Part shown: piece by piece, positions 34,668 through 43,678 of the stretch
Numbering within the stretch: the first letter of the stretch is position 1
Layout: every line of letters starts with the position of its first letter
Source: an uncultured Burkholderiales bacterium
GTDB taxonomy: Bacteria; Pseudomonadota; Gammaproteobacteria; Burkholderiales; Burkholderiaceae_C
NCBI GenBank assembly: GCA_903949285.1
Contig: CAJAYT010000085.1
Location: 1-50,960, forward strand
Reading direction: 5' to 3'
Length of the DNA: 50,960 bases
Notes under the pieces: generated by a model
What the model was told of the DNA's origin: nothing
What the model saw: the letters and a program-made list of their open reading frames with translations, nothing else
The model's database searches: none
Made by a program: the position numbers and the translations under genes

Positions 34668-35015
34668 TCCTCCTATGATCCTAAGTATTGGCAGGATCCC
34701 CGCAATCTAAGTTGACACCAAATTAGCAATCAAGTAACTCTTTAGTGATAGATTGGCTGATATTTTGAGGGTTCTGTCTTTAATTTGTGATAACTGAAGC
34801 TTACAGGGTTGCTATTTGTCAACAATAGTGAAATAATATGAGTCTTGCTTGAACACAAGTGTCGAGCAATTTGTACATCCGCCTCACACCTTGGGTCCAT
34901 TAATGTGGACTGATCGCTCTTATACCAAAGTGCGTTGAACTTTGTCTGAAGGTTGATGTTTTTAAACCCTTCAGATGGAGTCGCCTTAGCCTTTTACAGG
35001 CCGGCGGAGTAATGT
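34668..35015 (+). promoter_or_regulatory. 348-base upstream region and leader of the RNA helicase gene
   Basis: No gene here. A promoter-like TTGCTA (34809-34814), 17-base spacer and AATAAT (34832-34837) would start transcription near 34844, leaving about 170 bases of leader. The leader has a nearly complete hairpin at its very 5' end (34845-34869), a second at 34895-34910 (GTCCA/TGGAC) and a third at 34945-34975 (TCTGAAGG/CCTTCAGA). GGCGGAGTAATG-like sequence supplies a weak ribosome site. Confidence 0.45.
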
Positions 35016-36746
35016 ATGAGTGAAAATTTAGTTTTAAACAATTCGGTTGAGTCCTTGGATTTAACGACCCTGGATGTAGCTGTTGACTTGAGCCCCGTTC
35101 TTGCCGCGCAAGACAGTCAGTTGGATCATGATTCGATACCAACTCAACTTGATCACCAGCACAGTAAAAAGCCAAAAACACCTGAAGCACCTGTTAATCC
35201 TATGTCTGAGTTTGAGGCGTTGGGTCTAGCACGGGAGCTTAATCAAGCCGTTTTTGATCTTGGTTACACAAAACCGACCACTGTTCAGTTGCGTGCTATT
35301 CCATTGGCAATGCAAGATGCAACAGATAGTCGTTTCAATGATTTGATGGTTTCTAGCCAAACTGGAAGCGGCAAAACTGCAGCCTTTTTGTTGCCTGTTC
35401 TTAATACATTGCTGTCACAGCAAAAAGAAGAGTATGCGCAAGAGGACAAGGCTTGGAATGATAAAGTTGCGCAAGCCCTTGCAAATGGTGAGCCCCAGCC
35501 CAAGCGTCCAAAGCGAAAGAACCCGCTTGATGCAAGAAACTTCAAGCCTGCTGTGCCAGGTGCTCTAGTACTTTGTCCAACGCGTGAGTTGGCTCAACAG
35601 GTTGCTCAAGACGCAATCGGTTTGGTCAAGCACTGCAAAGGACTGAGAGTTGCCACGGTGGTCGGAGGAATGCCCTATGCGATGCAAATCTCTAAGCTCC
35701 AAAATGCAAACCTAGTGGTTGCGACCCCAGGTCGATTGATCGATCTACAAAACTCCAAGCAAATTCAACTCTCTAAGGTCCAGTTTTTAGTGATCGATGA
35801 GGCTGATCGTATGCTTGATCTTGGTTTTGCTGATGATTTGGCCCAAATCAACGAGCTAACACGTGAGCGTCGCCAGACGATGATGTTCAGTGCTACGTTT
35901 GCACCCCGCATTCAGCAATTGGCTTCCCGCATTATGCGCAGCCCCCAGCGTGTCCAAGTCGATTCTCCCCAAGACAGACACAACAACATCAAGCAAGTTC
36001 TTTTTTGGGCTGACAGCATGTCCCACAAACGCAAACTGCTTGACCATTGGCTTAGGGATACAACGATTGCCCAGGCGATCGTATTTGCAAGCACTCAAAT
36101 TGAGTGCGACTCACTCGCTCAAGATTTGCAGCAGTCAGGTTTCTCCTCTGTTGCATTGCACGGGGCTTTGAGCCAAAGTATCCGTAACCGCAGATTGAAC
36201 GCATTACGCGACGGACAAGTGCAGATTCTGGTTGCAACCGATGTTGCTGCTCGCGGTATCGATGTTCCAAGTATCAGTCACGTCTTCAATTACGGCCTTC
36301 CAATGAAGGCTGAGGATTATGTTCACAGAATCGGTAGGACCGGACGTGCGGGTCGGGACGGACTGGCTATTACGTTTGCTGAGTTCAGAGATCGTCGCAA
36401 GATCTCCGATATCGAGCACTTTACCCAACAGCCCCTAAGATCAGAGATCATTCCTGGTTTGGAGCCACAACCGCGGAGTAATAAATCTGCTGCACCTGCT
36501 CGTCGTGGGCGTTCAGATTCAAGGGATTCCAGGGATGGCCGAGATTCAAGAGGCTCAGAGAGAGCTTTTGGCAAACCAGCCAACAAGCCGCCAAGTGTTT
36601 GGAGAGCCGATGCACGTAAGCCCTCCGATACAGGTGCAGGAGCACCTGCTAAGCGTCACGGCGGTGGTCAAGGTGGTGGATTTGCTGGACGTGGAGCCCC
36701 CGCGGGAGGCGATCGTCCTGCGTTCAAGCCCCGGGCACCTAGATAA
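35016..36746 (+). CDS. rhlE: DEAD-box RNA helicase (RhlE-type)
   Basis: A 576-residue SF2 helicase. A 60-residue Asp/Gln-rich N-terminal extension precedes the Q-motif (TTVQLRAIPLA). Motif I is SQTGSGKT (114-121), Ia PTRELAQQ, II DEAD, III SAT and VI HRIGRTGRAG. A basic insertion of about 35 residues (QPKRPKRKNP) separates motifs I and Ia. The C-terminal 100 residues are a disordered Arg/Gly/Ser/Asp-rich tail, probably an RNA tether. Such helicases unwind RNA in ribosome assembly and in decay complexes, often at low temperature. The assignment to RhlE rather than another DEAD subgroup rests on overall pattern. Confidence 0.9.
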   Translation: MSENLVLNNSVESLDLTTLDVAVDLSPVLAAQDSQLDHDSIPTQLDHQHSKKPKTPEAPVNPMSEFEALGLARELNQAVFDLGYTKPTTVQLRAIPLAMQDATDSRFNDLMVSSQTGSGKTAAFLLPVLNTLLSQQKEEYAQEDKAWNDKVAQALANGEPQPKRPKRKNPLDARNFKPAVPGALVLCPTRELAQQVAQDAIGLVKHCKGLRVATVVGGMPYAMQISKLQNANLVVATPGRLIDLQNSKQIQLSKVQFLVIDEADRMLDLGFADDLAQINELTRERRQTMMFSATFAPRIQQLASRIMRSPQRVQVDSPQDRHNNIKQVLFWADSMSHKRKLLDHWLRDTTIAQAIVFASTQIECDSLAQDLQQSGFSSVALHGALSQSIRNRRLNALRDGQVQILVATDVAARGIDVPSISHVFNYGLPMKAEDYVHRIGRTGRAGRDGLAITFAEFRDRRKISDIEHFTQQPLRSEIIPGLEPQPRSNKSAAPARRGRSDSRDSRDGRDSRGSERAFGKPANKPPSVWRADARKPSDTGAGAPAKRHGGGQGGGFAGRGAPAGGDRPAFKPRAPR

Positions 36747-36807
36747 TTCTTGAGCTCCACTAGGGATGAGCAGGTCGACAAAATCGTAGGATTGGGTCGA
36801 TCTGGCT

Positions 36808-36837
36808 CCAAAACCTGTGACTTTTGGTTTATTTTTT
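36808..36837 (+). terminator. Intrinsic terminator after the RNA helicase
   Basis: CCAAAA (36808-36813) and TTTTGG (36822-36827) form a 6-bp stem with an eight-base loop, followed by TTTATTTTTTT. Confidence 0.7.
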
Positions 36838-36947
36838 TGATGAGATGTGTTGCAAAAATCTCAAAGAAATATCTAATAAAATCAACAAGTTCAGGTAAAA
36901 AGTTAATTTAGTACAATTATTTGATAAGATTATGTTAAGGAGACAAT

Positions 36948-37466
36948 ATGTCCAATCAATCTGATTCACTTGAAAGCGTAGTAATTGGCGACGGCGTCGT
37001 TGTGAAGGGTACCTTTACGGTTCCTTCAAAGGCTGTGGTCAATGGAGTTATTGAAGGCGACTTGACTGCAGAGGAAGTTCTGATCGGTCCAACTGGTCGG
37101 ATAACGGGTCGCGTTTCTGCAAAAGTTATTGATGTTCGTGGCCAGCTCCACAACACGATCATTAGCGAGAAGAGCTTGATTGTGCGCTCGACCGGTAAAA
37201 TTGCCGGCAAGGTTCACTACTCTGAGATCGAAATTGAAAAGGGCGGAGAAATCGAGGGCTCACTCAATCAAGATTCTGATGAGATCGCTTCGCAAACTGC
37301 TGCCCAGTCCAAGACTGCTGCTGCACCTGCCCAGCAGTCTGCAGCTCCAGCAGCGCCTGCACAACAACAGCCCGCAAATCCTGGCGCTCAGGCTAACACT
37401 CCTGCTTCAAGCACCGGCGCCAATACTGCGCCAGCTAGCGGTAGCAACGCGCCCCGAGTAGGCTAA
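36948..37466 (+). CDS. Bactofilin (first copy)
   Basis: A 172-residue bactofilin. Residues 9 to about 110 form the beta-helical DUF583 domain, with repeated VxGxIxGxL-type turns (VVNGVIEGDLTAEEVLIGPTG, then RITGRVSAKVIDVRG). The remaining 60 residues are an Ala/Gln/Pro-rich disordered tail. Bactofilins polymerise without nucleotide into filaments that localise envelope enzymes. AAGGAGA lies just before the ATG. It is the first gene of a four-gene same-direction group with an M23 peptidase, a second bactofilin and a RodZ-like protein. Confidence 0.94.
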   Translation: MSNQSDSLESVVIGDGVVVKGTFTVPSKAVVNGVIEGDLTAEEVLIGPTGRITGRVSAKVIDVRGQLHNTIISEKSLIVRSTGKIAGKVHYSEIEIEKGGEIEGSLNQDSDEIASQTAAQSKTAAAPAQQSAAPAAPAQQQPANPGAQANTPASSTGANTAPASGSNAPRVG

Positions 37467-37504
37467 TACCGCGCCGTCCAAAGTGCGACTGTCTGCTTTA
37501 GAAC

Positions 37505-38548
37505 ATGAACATCTTGAGAAGACTCCCCTCAACCTTGCGATCTTTTAGTCGTTTGGTGGTCAACTCTTGGAATCGGGAGTATCTAGATGCGCGTATTATT
37601 TTGGAGCAAAACGGGGACCTAAAGTACTTAAACATTTCCGCAAAAATACAAAGAGTATTTATACGTAGCAGTATTGTTACAGCGGGCGTTTTGCTTTTAA
37701 CCATCGTCTCCCTTGCGAGCACAAGTATCAATCTATTTACGAGTCGCGCTCGTTTAGAGAGATCCCACGAGGAGGTCTACAGGGCTTTGCTCAGCAGCGC
37801 CTTGGATGGTCGGGACGCTCAGGATGTCCAGTTGAGTGAGGACCAAATGGTTGCTCTTGCTCAAACCATACGTGATCGAGATATGAGTATTCGTCGGTTT
37901 GTGGATACTTCTATGGTGGCGGTGACTCAAGAAAACGACACGATGAAGTCACAGTTGGATTCTTCAGGCTTGACTGAGAAAATCGTTAAGATCATTCAAC
38001 AAAACTCAGCCAACGGGGGCTTAACCCCAGAAAATACTTTGTCGGATAACCCCTTACTAAGGGGTAAGGTCGCTGACGAGCTCTCTACGAACCGCGCCTT
38101 ACGCGAGGTTTTGTATGCCTTACCAACCCATATGCCTATTACCAATTACAGCGTTTCCTCGGATTTCGGAATCCGCAAGCATCCTGTGACTGGAATACCA
38201 CATTTTCACACTGGGGTTGATTTGCTCACGGCAACCAACGATGATAACGTTCACCCTGTTAAGCCTGGCATAATTGTCATGGCTGAGTTTCACTCAACCT
38301 ATGGCAACACGGTTGTTGTGCGTCACACCAACGGGGTCGAATCGTTGTACGCGCACCTCTCTTCGATTGCCGTTAAAGTGGGTGACAAGGTTGCCATGGA
38401 TGACGTAATTGGACGCATTGGTAACACAGGCGTTTCAACTGGAAAGCATTTGCATCTTGAAATTTTGGTTGGTGGATATCCAGTAAATCCACAAAAAGTA
38501 ATTCGTACAGCGCAATATGTTCAACAAATTCAGCAAAAGTCTCAGTAA
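37505..38548 (+). CDS. Membrane-anchored M23/LytM peptidase
   Basis: A 347-residue bitopic protein. A basic cytoplasmic N-terminus of about 50 residues is followed by a transmembrane helix (53-72), a periplasmic coiled-coil-like linker (82-205) and a LytM domain. The zinc and catalytic residues are intact: His235 and Asp239 in FHTGVD, His284 in YAHLSS, and His315/His317 in HLHLEI. It should therefore cut peptidoglycan cross-links rather than only activate amidases. This is the bactofilin-linked M23 type seen with Helicobacter Csd1 and Caulobacter relatives. Its last 32 bases overlap the second bactofilin. Confidence 0.93.
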   Translation: MNILRRLPSTLRSFSRLVVNSWNREYLDARIILEQNGDLKYLNISAKIQRVFIRSSIVTAGVLLLTIVSLASTSINLFTSRARLERSHEEVYRALLSSALDGRDAQDVQLSEDQMVALAQTIRDRDMSIRRFVDTSMVAVTQENDTMKSQLDSSGLTEKIVKIIQQNSANGGLTPENTLSDNPLLRGKVADELSTNRALREVLYALPTHMPITNYSVSSDFGIRKHPVTGIPHFHTGVDLLTATNDDNVHPVKPGIIVMAEFHSTYGNTVVVRHTNGVESLYAHLSSIAVKVGDKVAMDDVIGRIGNTGVSTGKHLHLEILVGGYPVNPQKVIRTAQYVQQIQQKSQ

Positions 38549-39050
38549 TCAAAGTCTCTCGCCAAATGAACAAAACCAAAGCGAAATACCCAATCTGCTG
38601 AAACCCCAAACTGATCTTTCAAATTCCGCTCAACCCTTAAACCAAGTTAACCAAAACGCGCAGTCTTCAAACGAGATTGCACTTCCTCAACATAATCAAT
38701 CGCGTAACACTACTATGATGGACATCATCTCATCAAACTCTAATAAGCCCTCAATTTTGAGTGAGGGATTCTCCTTCCGTGGAGAAATCTCTGCGAAGGG
38801 CGCCATTCACGTTGAAGGCTCCTTAAACGGACAAGTGCAAGTTGACGAGCTAACGATTGGTTCAAGAGGCCAAGTCGAAGGCGTGGTTACCTGCTCAAGC
38901 TTGCACATTAAGGGTAAGTTCTCTGGCACTGCAACCTGCAGTGAGCTCATTGTTACATCGTCTGCATCGGTCGATGGACATGTGGTCTACCAGACACTCT
39001 CAGTCCAAAAAGGCGCCTCCATTAAAGGCGAGCTGTTGCTTGTCAAGTAA
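38517..39050 (+). CDS. Bactofilin (second copy)
   Basis: A 177-residue bactofilin whose ATG lies 32 bases inside the end of the M23 gene, in another frame. The first 75 residues are Asn/Gln/Ser-rich and disordered (opening MFNKFSKSLSNQ). The beta-helix follows from about residue 80 (FSFRGEISAKGAIHVEGSLNGQ) to the end (IKGELLLVK). Unlike the first copy, the tail is N-terminal rather than C-terminal, so the two are not recent duplicates. An in-frame ATG pair at about 38715 would give only the beta-helix; I prefer the longer form because of the MF(N)KF start typical of bactofilins. Confidence 0.9.
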   Translation: MFNKFSKSLSNQSLSPNEQNQSEIPNLLKPQTDLSNSAQPLNQVNQNAQSSNEIALPQHNQSRNTTMMDIISSNSNKPSILSEGFSFRGEISAKGAIHVEGSLNGQVQVDELTIGSRGQVEGVVTCSSLHIKGKFSGTATCSELIVTSSASVDGHVVYQTLSVQKGASIKGELLLVK

Positions 39051-39081
39051 TTCCAATAATTACTAAGGAAACCCTACCTAC

Positions 39082-40221
39082 ATGTCTGATCCGCTAACAA
39101 TCAACGGATCCTTTCTCCGCGAAATTCGTGAATCCTTAGGATGGTCTCACGGAGAGGTAGCCTCTAGGGCTTGTTTGTCTGTCAAACAAGTTAAACAGCT
39201 AGAGGAGGGCGGAGCCAGCTCTTTTTACAGTGATAACGTTAAATTAACCGCTGCTCGCAAAGTGGCCGGAATTTTGGGTGTCAGTGAGGCTGACCTGTTA
39301 GGAGCTCCTGTGGTGGAGGTGGCATCCTTCGAGGATGACGAACTCCAGCCATCACATCAACACGGTACAACCCCCCTCGTTACAGAAAAAGAGGCCTTGC
39401 CAGAGGATGCCAATTTATTGGCTCAATTTGAATCGCAAGCAACTGCTAGCTCTGCAACTCATCTGCATCAGCCCATTTTGACGCCTGGTGTTGAAGCCTT
39501 AACCATTAGAAGTGAAGTACTTCATTTCCTGGCACAACCTCCTGAGGAGGGACAGGACGAGCATCATTTCCATGACAGTCTTGAATCCCAAGATCCCAGT
39601 TCAACGCATCACACAAGTGAAACCCCAGATGCGCAATCGGTTGGCGTCCATAGAGATCAAAATACCGAAGCGCATGAGCGCAACCTTAGTGCAAATGTAG
39701 ATCAAAGCGGCGTTGCTCAACATCCAGACGTCGCGCAGTCATCAAGTCCGGCGCAAGTAAAGACTACGAGTGATCAAAGTAGTTCAAATTCTGCTTCTAA
39801 TCTTTTTAAGATTATTGTTCTGTTCCTTTTGGCTTTGGGAATTGCTGCTTTTTTTGCGCAAAAAACCAATGAAGAGCATTCAGAGCCGCCTCCCCCGCTT
39901 CAAAGCGTACCAGAATCATCCTCAAACGCTGCAGATCCAAACGCCAAGACCGAGGATACCTCTAGTGCAACGCCTACTGGTGCCAACTCCGCAAGTGCTG
40001 GAAATGCAACAAACGGTAGCTCAGTTTCTACGGGCTCAAATCCGACAAACGCTGGAGTAGCGCCAGTTAAGCCTATGGCTCCCGCGACTACTCCTGCTTT
40101 TCCTGCAAAACCAAGTACAGAGCAAAAACCAGCCGCTTCGTCCTCTAATCCAGTGACCCCTTCCAGTTCAAACGCGAGCGGCACAGCAAGCTCAAATACA
40201 ACGCCTACTCCGACTAACTAA
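39082..40221 (+). CDS. RodZ-like HTH membrane protein with low-complexity periplasmic tail
   Basis: A 379-residue bitopic protein. Residues 8-75 are a helix-turn-helix of the RodZ type (FLREIRESLGWSHGEVASRA followed by SVKQVKQLEEG). A long acidic/His/Gln-rich linker follows, then a single transmembrane helix (about 240-262, FKIIVLFLLALGIAAFF). The C-terminal 115 residues are Ser/Thr/Pro/Asn-rich with no DUF4115 domain. RodZ links MreB to the elongation machinery; here the partner may be the bactofilins. AAGGAAACCC lies just before the ATG. It ends the morphogenesis operon and is followed by a hairpin. Confidence 0.75.
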   Translation: MSDPLTINGSFLREIRESLGWSHGEVASRACLSVKQVKQLEEGGASSFYSDNVKLTAARKVAGILGVSEADLLGAPVVEVASFEDDELQPSHQHGTTPLVTEKEALPEDANLLAQFESQATASSATHLHQPILTPGVEALTIRSEVLHFLAQPPEEGQDEHHFHDSLESQDPSSTHHTSETPDAQSVGVHRDQNTEAHERNLSANVDQSGVAQHPDVAQSSSPAQVKTTSDQSSSNSASNLFKIIVLFLLALGIAAFFAQKTNEEHSEPPPPLQSVPESSSNAADPNAKTEDTSSATPTGANSASAGNATNGSSVSTGSNPTNAGVAPVKPMAPATTPAFPAKPSTEQKPAASSSNPVTPSSSNASGTASSNTTPTPTN

Positions 40222-40270
40222 GCTTTTAAGGCATTGATTAGGGGGTAAGCATTTTGGTCTATTAGATCTC

Positions 40271-40320
40271 GTAAACCTCGAGGGCGACTAAAAGTTCCTC
40301 TACCGTGAGGTTTACTATTT
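40271..40320. terminator. Terminator-like nested hairpin between the RodZ-like gene and hemH
   Basis: GTAAACCTC (40271-40279) pairs with GAGGTTTAC (40307-40315). GAGG (40280-40283) and CCTC (40297-40300) form an inner stem. The T-run after it is short. It lies between two convergent genes and could serve both. Confidence 0.55.
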
Positions 40321-40341
40321 TGAACTCTAGTTGTGCCCAGC

Positions 40342-41457
40342 CTATTCTTTTGCGCCTAGTGCAATTGCATTTTGTTTAGAAATCAATCTTTCTTGTTCAT
40401 TATTGGATTCACTTCCAGGCCAGCCCTGCATGTGCTGTTGTGCAATAGTTGCCAAAGCTTTCAACCACTGCTTTGAGCCGTTCAGGCAAGGAATGTAGTT
40501 AAATTCTTTGCCACCAGCATTTAGGAAGGTATCACGCACTTCCATGCCAATCTCCTCAAGCGTCTCCAAGCAGTCACTTGTAAATCCGGGGCATATCACA
40601 TCAATGCTGGTCGTGCCTTGTTCGGCTAATGATTTTGCAGTGGGCTCGGTGTAGGGCTCTAGCCACTTAGCCCGACCAAACCTGGATTGAAAGGTAACGA
40701 TGTATTCGCTCTTGTTAAGTTGCAGCCTCTCAGCCAGTAGTCGCGCAGTTTTATGGCACTCACAGTGATAGGGGTCTCCCAGCAGGAGTGAGCGTTCAGG
40801 GATGCCGTGAAAGCTCATGAGAAGCTTTTGTCCACGGCCCTTGGTATTCCAGTGCGACTCGACTTGCAAAGCAAGTGCCTCAATGTAGGCCGGATGATCA
40901 TGGTAGTGATTGATGAAGCGAAACTCAGGGAGCAGCCGACTTTTGAAGCCCCATGCAAATACACTGTCAAACAAACTAGCCGTGGTGGTCGCCGAATACT
41001 GGGGGTATGCGGGAAGTAAAAGCACGCGAGTAACGCCCTCACTCTTTAATTGAGTCAACTGAGAATCGATGCTGGGTTGTCCGTAACGCATCGCATAACG
41101 AACAATTACAGGCTCGTTGTTGAGGGATTGCTGACGAAATTCCAGCTCCAATCCTTCTGCTTGTGCCTTGGTCCATACCTTAAGCGGCGAGCCTTCAGGG
41201 GTCCAGATGCTTGCGTATTTTTTTGCTGATTTCGACGGACGAACTCTTAAAATAATGCCGTGCAAGATGAGAAGCCATAAGAGTTTTGGGATCTCAACGA
41301 CTCTTGAATCGCTCAAAAATTCTGCCAAGTAGCGACGCAGCGCCTTTGCAGTTGGCGCCTCAGGCGTGCCTAAGTTACAAAACAACACTGCAGTCTTATT
41401 AACTTGACCGTGCTGGTATTTTGGCTCTTTGGTAAAACGTGGTTTGATGGATAACAT
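40342..41457 (-). CDS. hemH: Ferrochelatase
   Basis: A 371-residue enzyme inserting Fe(II) into protoporphyrin IX, the last step of heme synthesis. N-terminal VLFCNLGTPEAPTAKALRRYLAEFLSDSRVVE and LLMSFHGIPERS with the metal-binding His217 are diagnostic. CHxC-like Cys residues in PYHCECHKTARL follow. It lies 59 bases after hpnE in the same direction; the start at 41457 lacks a good ribosome site. Membrane-associated on the cytoplasmic face. Confidence 0.95.
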   Translation of the reverse strand: MLSIKPRFTKEPKYQHGQVNKTAVLFCNLGTPEAPTAKALRRYLAEFLSDSRVVEIPKLLWLLILHGIILRVRPSKSAKKYASIWTPEGSPLKVWTKAQAEGLELEFRQQSLNNEPVIVRYAMRYGQPSIDSQLTQLKSEGVTRVLLLPAYPQYSATTTASLFDSVFAWGFKSRLLPEFRFINHYHDHPAYIEALALQVESHWNTKGRGQKLLMSFHGIPERSLLLGDPYHCECHKTARLLAERLQLNKSEYIVTFQSRFGRAKWLEPYTEPTAKSLAEQGTTSIDVICPGFTSDCLETLEEIGMEVRDTFLNAGGKEFNYIPCLNGSKQWLKALATIAQQHMQGWPGSESNNEQERLISKQNAIALGAKE

Positions 41458-41516
41458 AAGCTTTATTTTCGCCCAACCAGGGGCTCCAATTGAAAGATAA
41501 GGTTAAAAAGTCGCAC

Positions 41517-42842
41517 TTAATTCATCTCCAGGGTTTGAAAGGCTTCTTTTACCGCACGCATACCCGATAAAACCGCGCCCTCTAGTGTTGATGGATAGGG
41601 CCCGTCCGTGAAATCTCCGCACGCCCAAATACGCTCGCTGACTTGGATGCTAGGCCTGAGAAGCTCAGGTGTACAACAAAAGGTGGCTCGACGCTCTGTA
41701 ATTGTTCCTAAGTGCTCTAGGTGGGAGAGCCCCAACTCAATTCTCGCTTGCTCGAGCACAGCGCTTGCAGTTTGATCGTTGGAGAGTGTTGCGTAACTGC
41801 TGACGAAGCTGAGAATGCGCCGGTTCAGTTGGGCTTGCTCCACGTTGATGGATCCTTTAAATAAAAATCCACGATCAAATACAAATTGAGCGGGTGCTTG
41901 AACGTGTCCTAGATTTGTTGAATCGCTTTGAAGCATTAACACTGGTGCGCCCAAACTCTCGAAGGAGGGGGCATTGCACCTCAGGTAGGTCGTTGCAATT
42001 TGAGTGTATTCAATGCGGTTCGCACTATCTGCCCACTGCGGATTGATATCTGCCGTCAACCTGGCTGCGTTGGTGGGGTCGCAAGCCACGATAACCGCAT
42101 CTGGTTTGTCACTCAGGTCCCCCAAAATGCTTAGGGAGCTGAGACTCTTTATGCGTGTATTTTTATGGATTTCACAGCCCATCTGCAATAGCCAGCGTTC
42201 ACAGCTTTGAGGGAAAAGTTCTCCGAGGTCACACCGTGGAATTAAAAAATCAGACCCCCCACTCACTGTGAACATGGCGTCTTTTAAAACTCTGAGAAAG
42301 ACCCTCCCACTCGTCATCTCAATGGGTGTATTGAAAGCGCAAAGACACAAAGGCAAAAGGAGCGACTCCATCACCGTATCCGTCGCGCCTTTGCAAATGT
42401 CTTTGACTGAGGACTTTGATTCGCACCGAAACCCCTGAAGTGTCCACTTTATCGCCAACCCAATGAGTGAGCTTTTGTCTTTAAGACTCCAGTGCGAACA
42501 GTTCAAGATACCCAGTAAAAACTGCACTGAAGGGGGAAGCCATGCTGGGCCCTTCAGACTAAAGCCGTTGCCTTTGTTGTCCAACAAACTGAGTCGACAT
42601 CGCAACAAAAGACTCTCAGGATTGAGTCCTACACTTGCCATCAACTCAAGGGTTGCGCGGTATGCGCCAATCATAATGTGCTGGCCATTATCGAGCGTGA
42701 GCCCCCCCAGTTGCACCGACCTTGCTCGCCCACCTAATTCGGATTTAGCTTCGACAAGGGTTACTTTAGCGCCTCGCCTCGTAGCTTCAACTGCAGCAGA
42801 TAAACCAGCCCAACCCGCTCCAATAATGAGAATTTTTTTCAA
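41517..42842 (-). CDS. hpnE: Squalene-associated FAD-dependent desaturase HpnE
   Basis: 441 residues if started at the TTG at 42842, which overlaps the hpnD stop as TTGA. A longer in-frame TTG at 42878 with an AGGA close by would add 12 residues. The FAD motif ILIIGAGWAGLSAAVEATRRGAKVTLVEA is followed by LGGRARSV and the C-terminal WACGDFTDGPYPSTLEGAVLSG, as in phytoene-desaturase-like amine oxidases. HpnE reduces hydroxysqualene to squalene. Order and direction hpnC-hpnD-hpnE make this assignment strong. Confidence 0.9.
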   Translation of the reverse strand: MKKILIIGAGWAGLSAAVEATRRGAKVTLVEAKSELGGRARSVQLGGLTLDNGQHIMIGAYRATLELMASVGLNPESLLLRCRLSLLDNKGNGFSLKGPAWLPPSVQFLLGILNCSHWSLKDKSSLIGLAIKWTLQGFRCESKSSVKDICKGATDTVMESLLLPLCLCAFNTPIEMTSGRVFLRVLKDAMFTVSGGSDFLIPRCDLGELFPQSCERWLLQMGCEIHKNTRIKSLSSLSILGDLSDKPDAVIVACDPTNAARLTADINPQWADSANRIEYTQIATTYLRCNAPSFESLGAPVLMLQSDSTNLGHVQAPAQFVFDRGFLFKGSINVEQAQLNRRILSFVSSYATLSNDQTASAVLEQARIELGLSHLEHLGTITERRATFCCTPELLRPSIQVSERIWACGDFTDGPYPSTLEGAVLSGMRAVKEAFQTLEMN

Positions 42843-43678
42843 AATCGACCCAAAGCTTGAACTCTCCAAGCTAACCAAAATTTCCTGAGAGGCGTGAGCG
42901 CTACGCGCTCATTAAGAACAGGAAACCCTGAGCTCTCAATTTCATCTAAGAGTTTGCTGTAAATACTCGCCATCATCAGCCCAGGCTTTTGCGATCTTTT
43001 GTCTTGAGCGGGTAAAAGCGATAGTGCTTGTGTGTAGATGGAGCGCGCCCGATGGCATTGAAATTGCATGAGTGCGGTAAAGCGCTCTGAAGGTATTCGT
43101 TGCAATATTTCGTGCGCTTTGACGTCAAATTGCTGTAACTCACTGATGGGGATATAAATTCTGCCCCTGAGTGCATCCTCTCCTACATCTCGGATGATGT
43201 TAGTGAGTTGAAAGGCCAAGCCAAGTCGGTGTGCATACTCGGTGGTGTTTGGGTGTGAGGAGCCAAAAATGAGGGAGGATACCTCGCCAACGACTGAAGC
43301 AACCAAGTAGCAGTAGCGACTCAGGGCTTCGAAATCGAGGTACCTGGTTTGAACCAAATCCATTTGACATCCCTCAATGACAGAGAGAAGGTGGTGGGCT
43401 TGGATGCCAAATTCGCTGCACCAAGGAAGGAGTGCTTGCATCACCGGGTGATGCGCCGATCCCTCAAAGGACTGGATAACTTCCCCGTGCCACCATGCTA
43501 ATTTTTGTGCAGCTACGCTTGGATCACTGACCTCATCTACGACGTCGTCTACTTCTCTGCAAAAAGCATAAAAGGCCGTGATTGCAGCGCGACGTGCCGG
43601 GGGCAAGAAAAGAAAAGCATAGTAGAAACTACTGCCCGAGGAGGAAGCTTTTTGTTGAACGTATTCTTGTGGTGTCAT
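42839..43678 (-). CDS. hpnD: Presqualene diphosphate synthase HpnD
   Basis: A 279-residue squalene/phytoene synthase family protein. First Asp-rich motif FCREVDDVVDEV and second motif LTNIIRDVGEDALRGRIYIP coordinate Mg-diphosphate. HpnD condenses two farnesyl diphosphates to presqualene diphosphate. Its ATG (43678) directly abuts the stop of hpnC, and it overlaps hpnE by four bases, indicating tight coupling. Its N-terminus MTPQEYVQQKASSSGSSFYYAFLFL is the HpnD pattern. Confidence 0.93.
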   Translation of the reverse strand: MTPQEYVQQKASSSGSSFYYAFLFLPPARRAAITAFYAFCREVDDVVDEVSDPSVAAQKLAWWHGEVIQSFEGSAHHPVMQALLPWCSEFGIQAHHLLSVIEGCQMDLVQTRYLDFEALSRYCYLVASVVGEVSSLIFGSSHPNTTEYAHRLGLAFQLTNIIRDVGEDALRGRIYIPISELQQFDVKAHEILQRIPSERFTALMQFQCHRARSIYTQALSLLPAQDKRSQKPGLMMASIYSKLLDEIESSGFPVLNERVALTPLRKFWLAWRVQALGRF

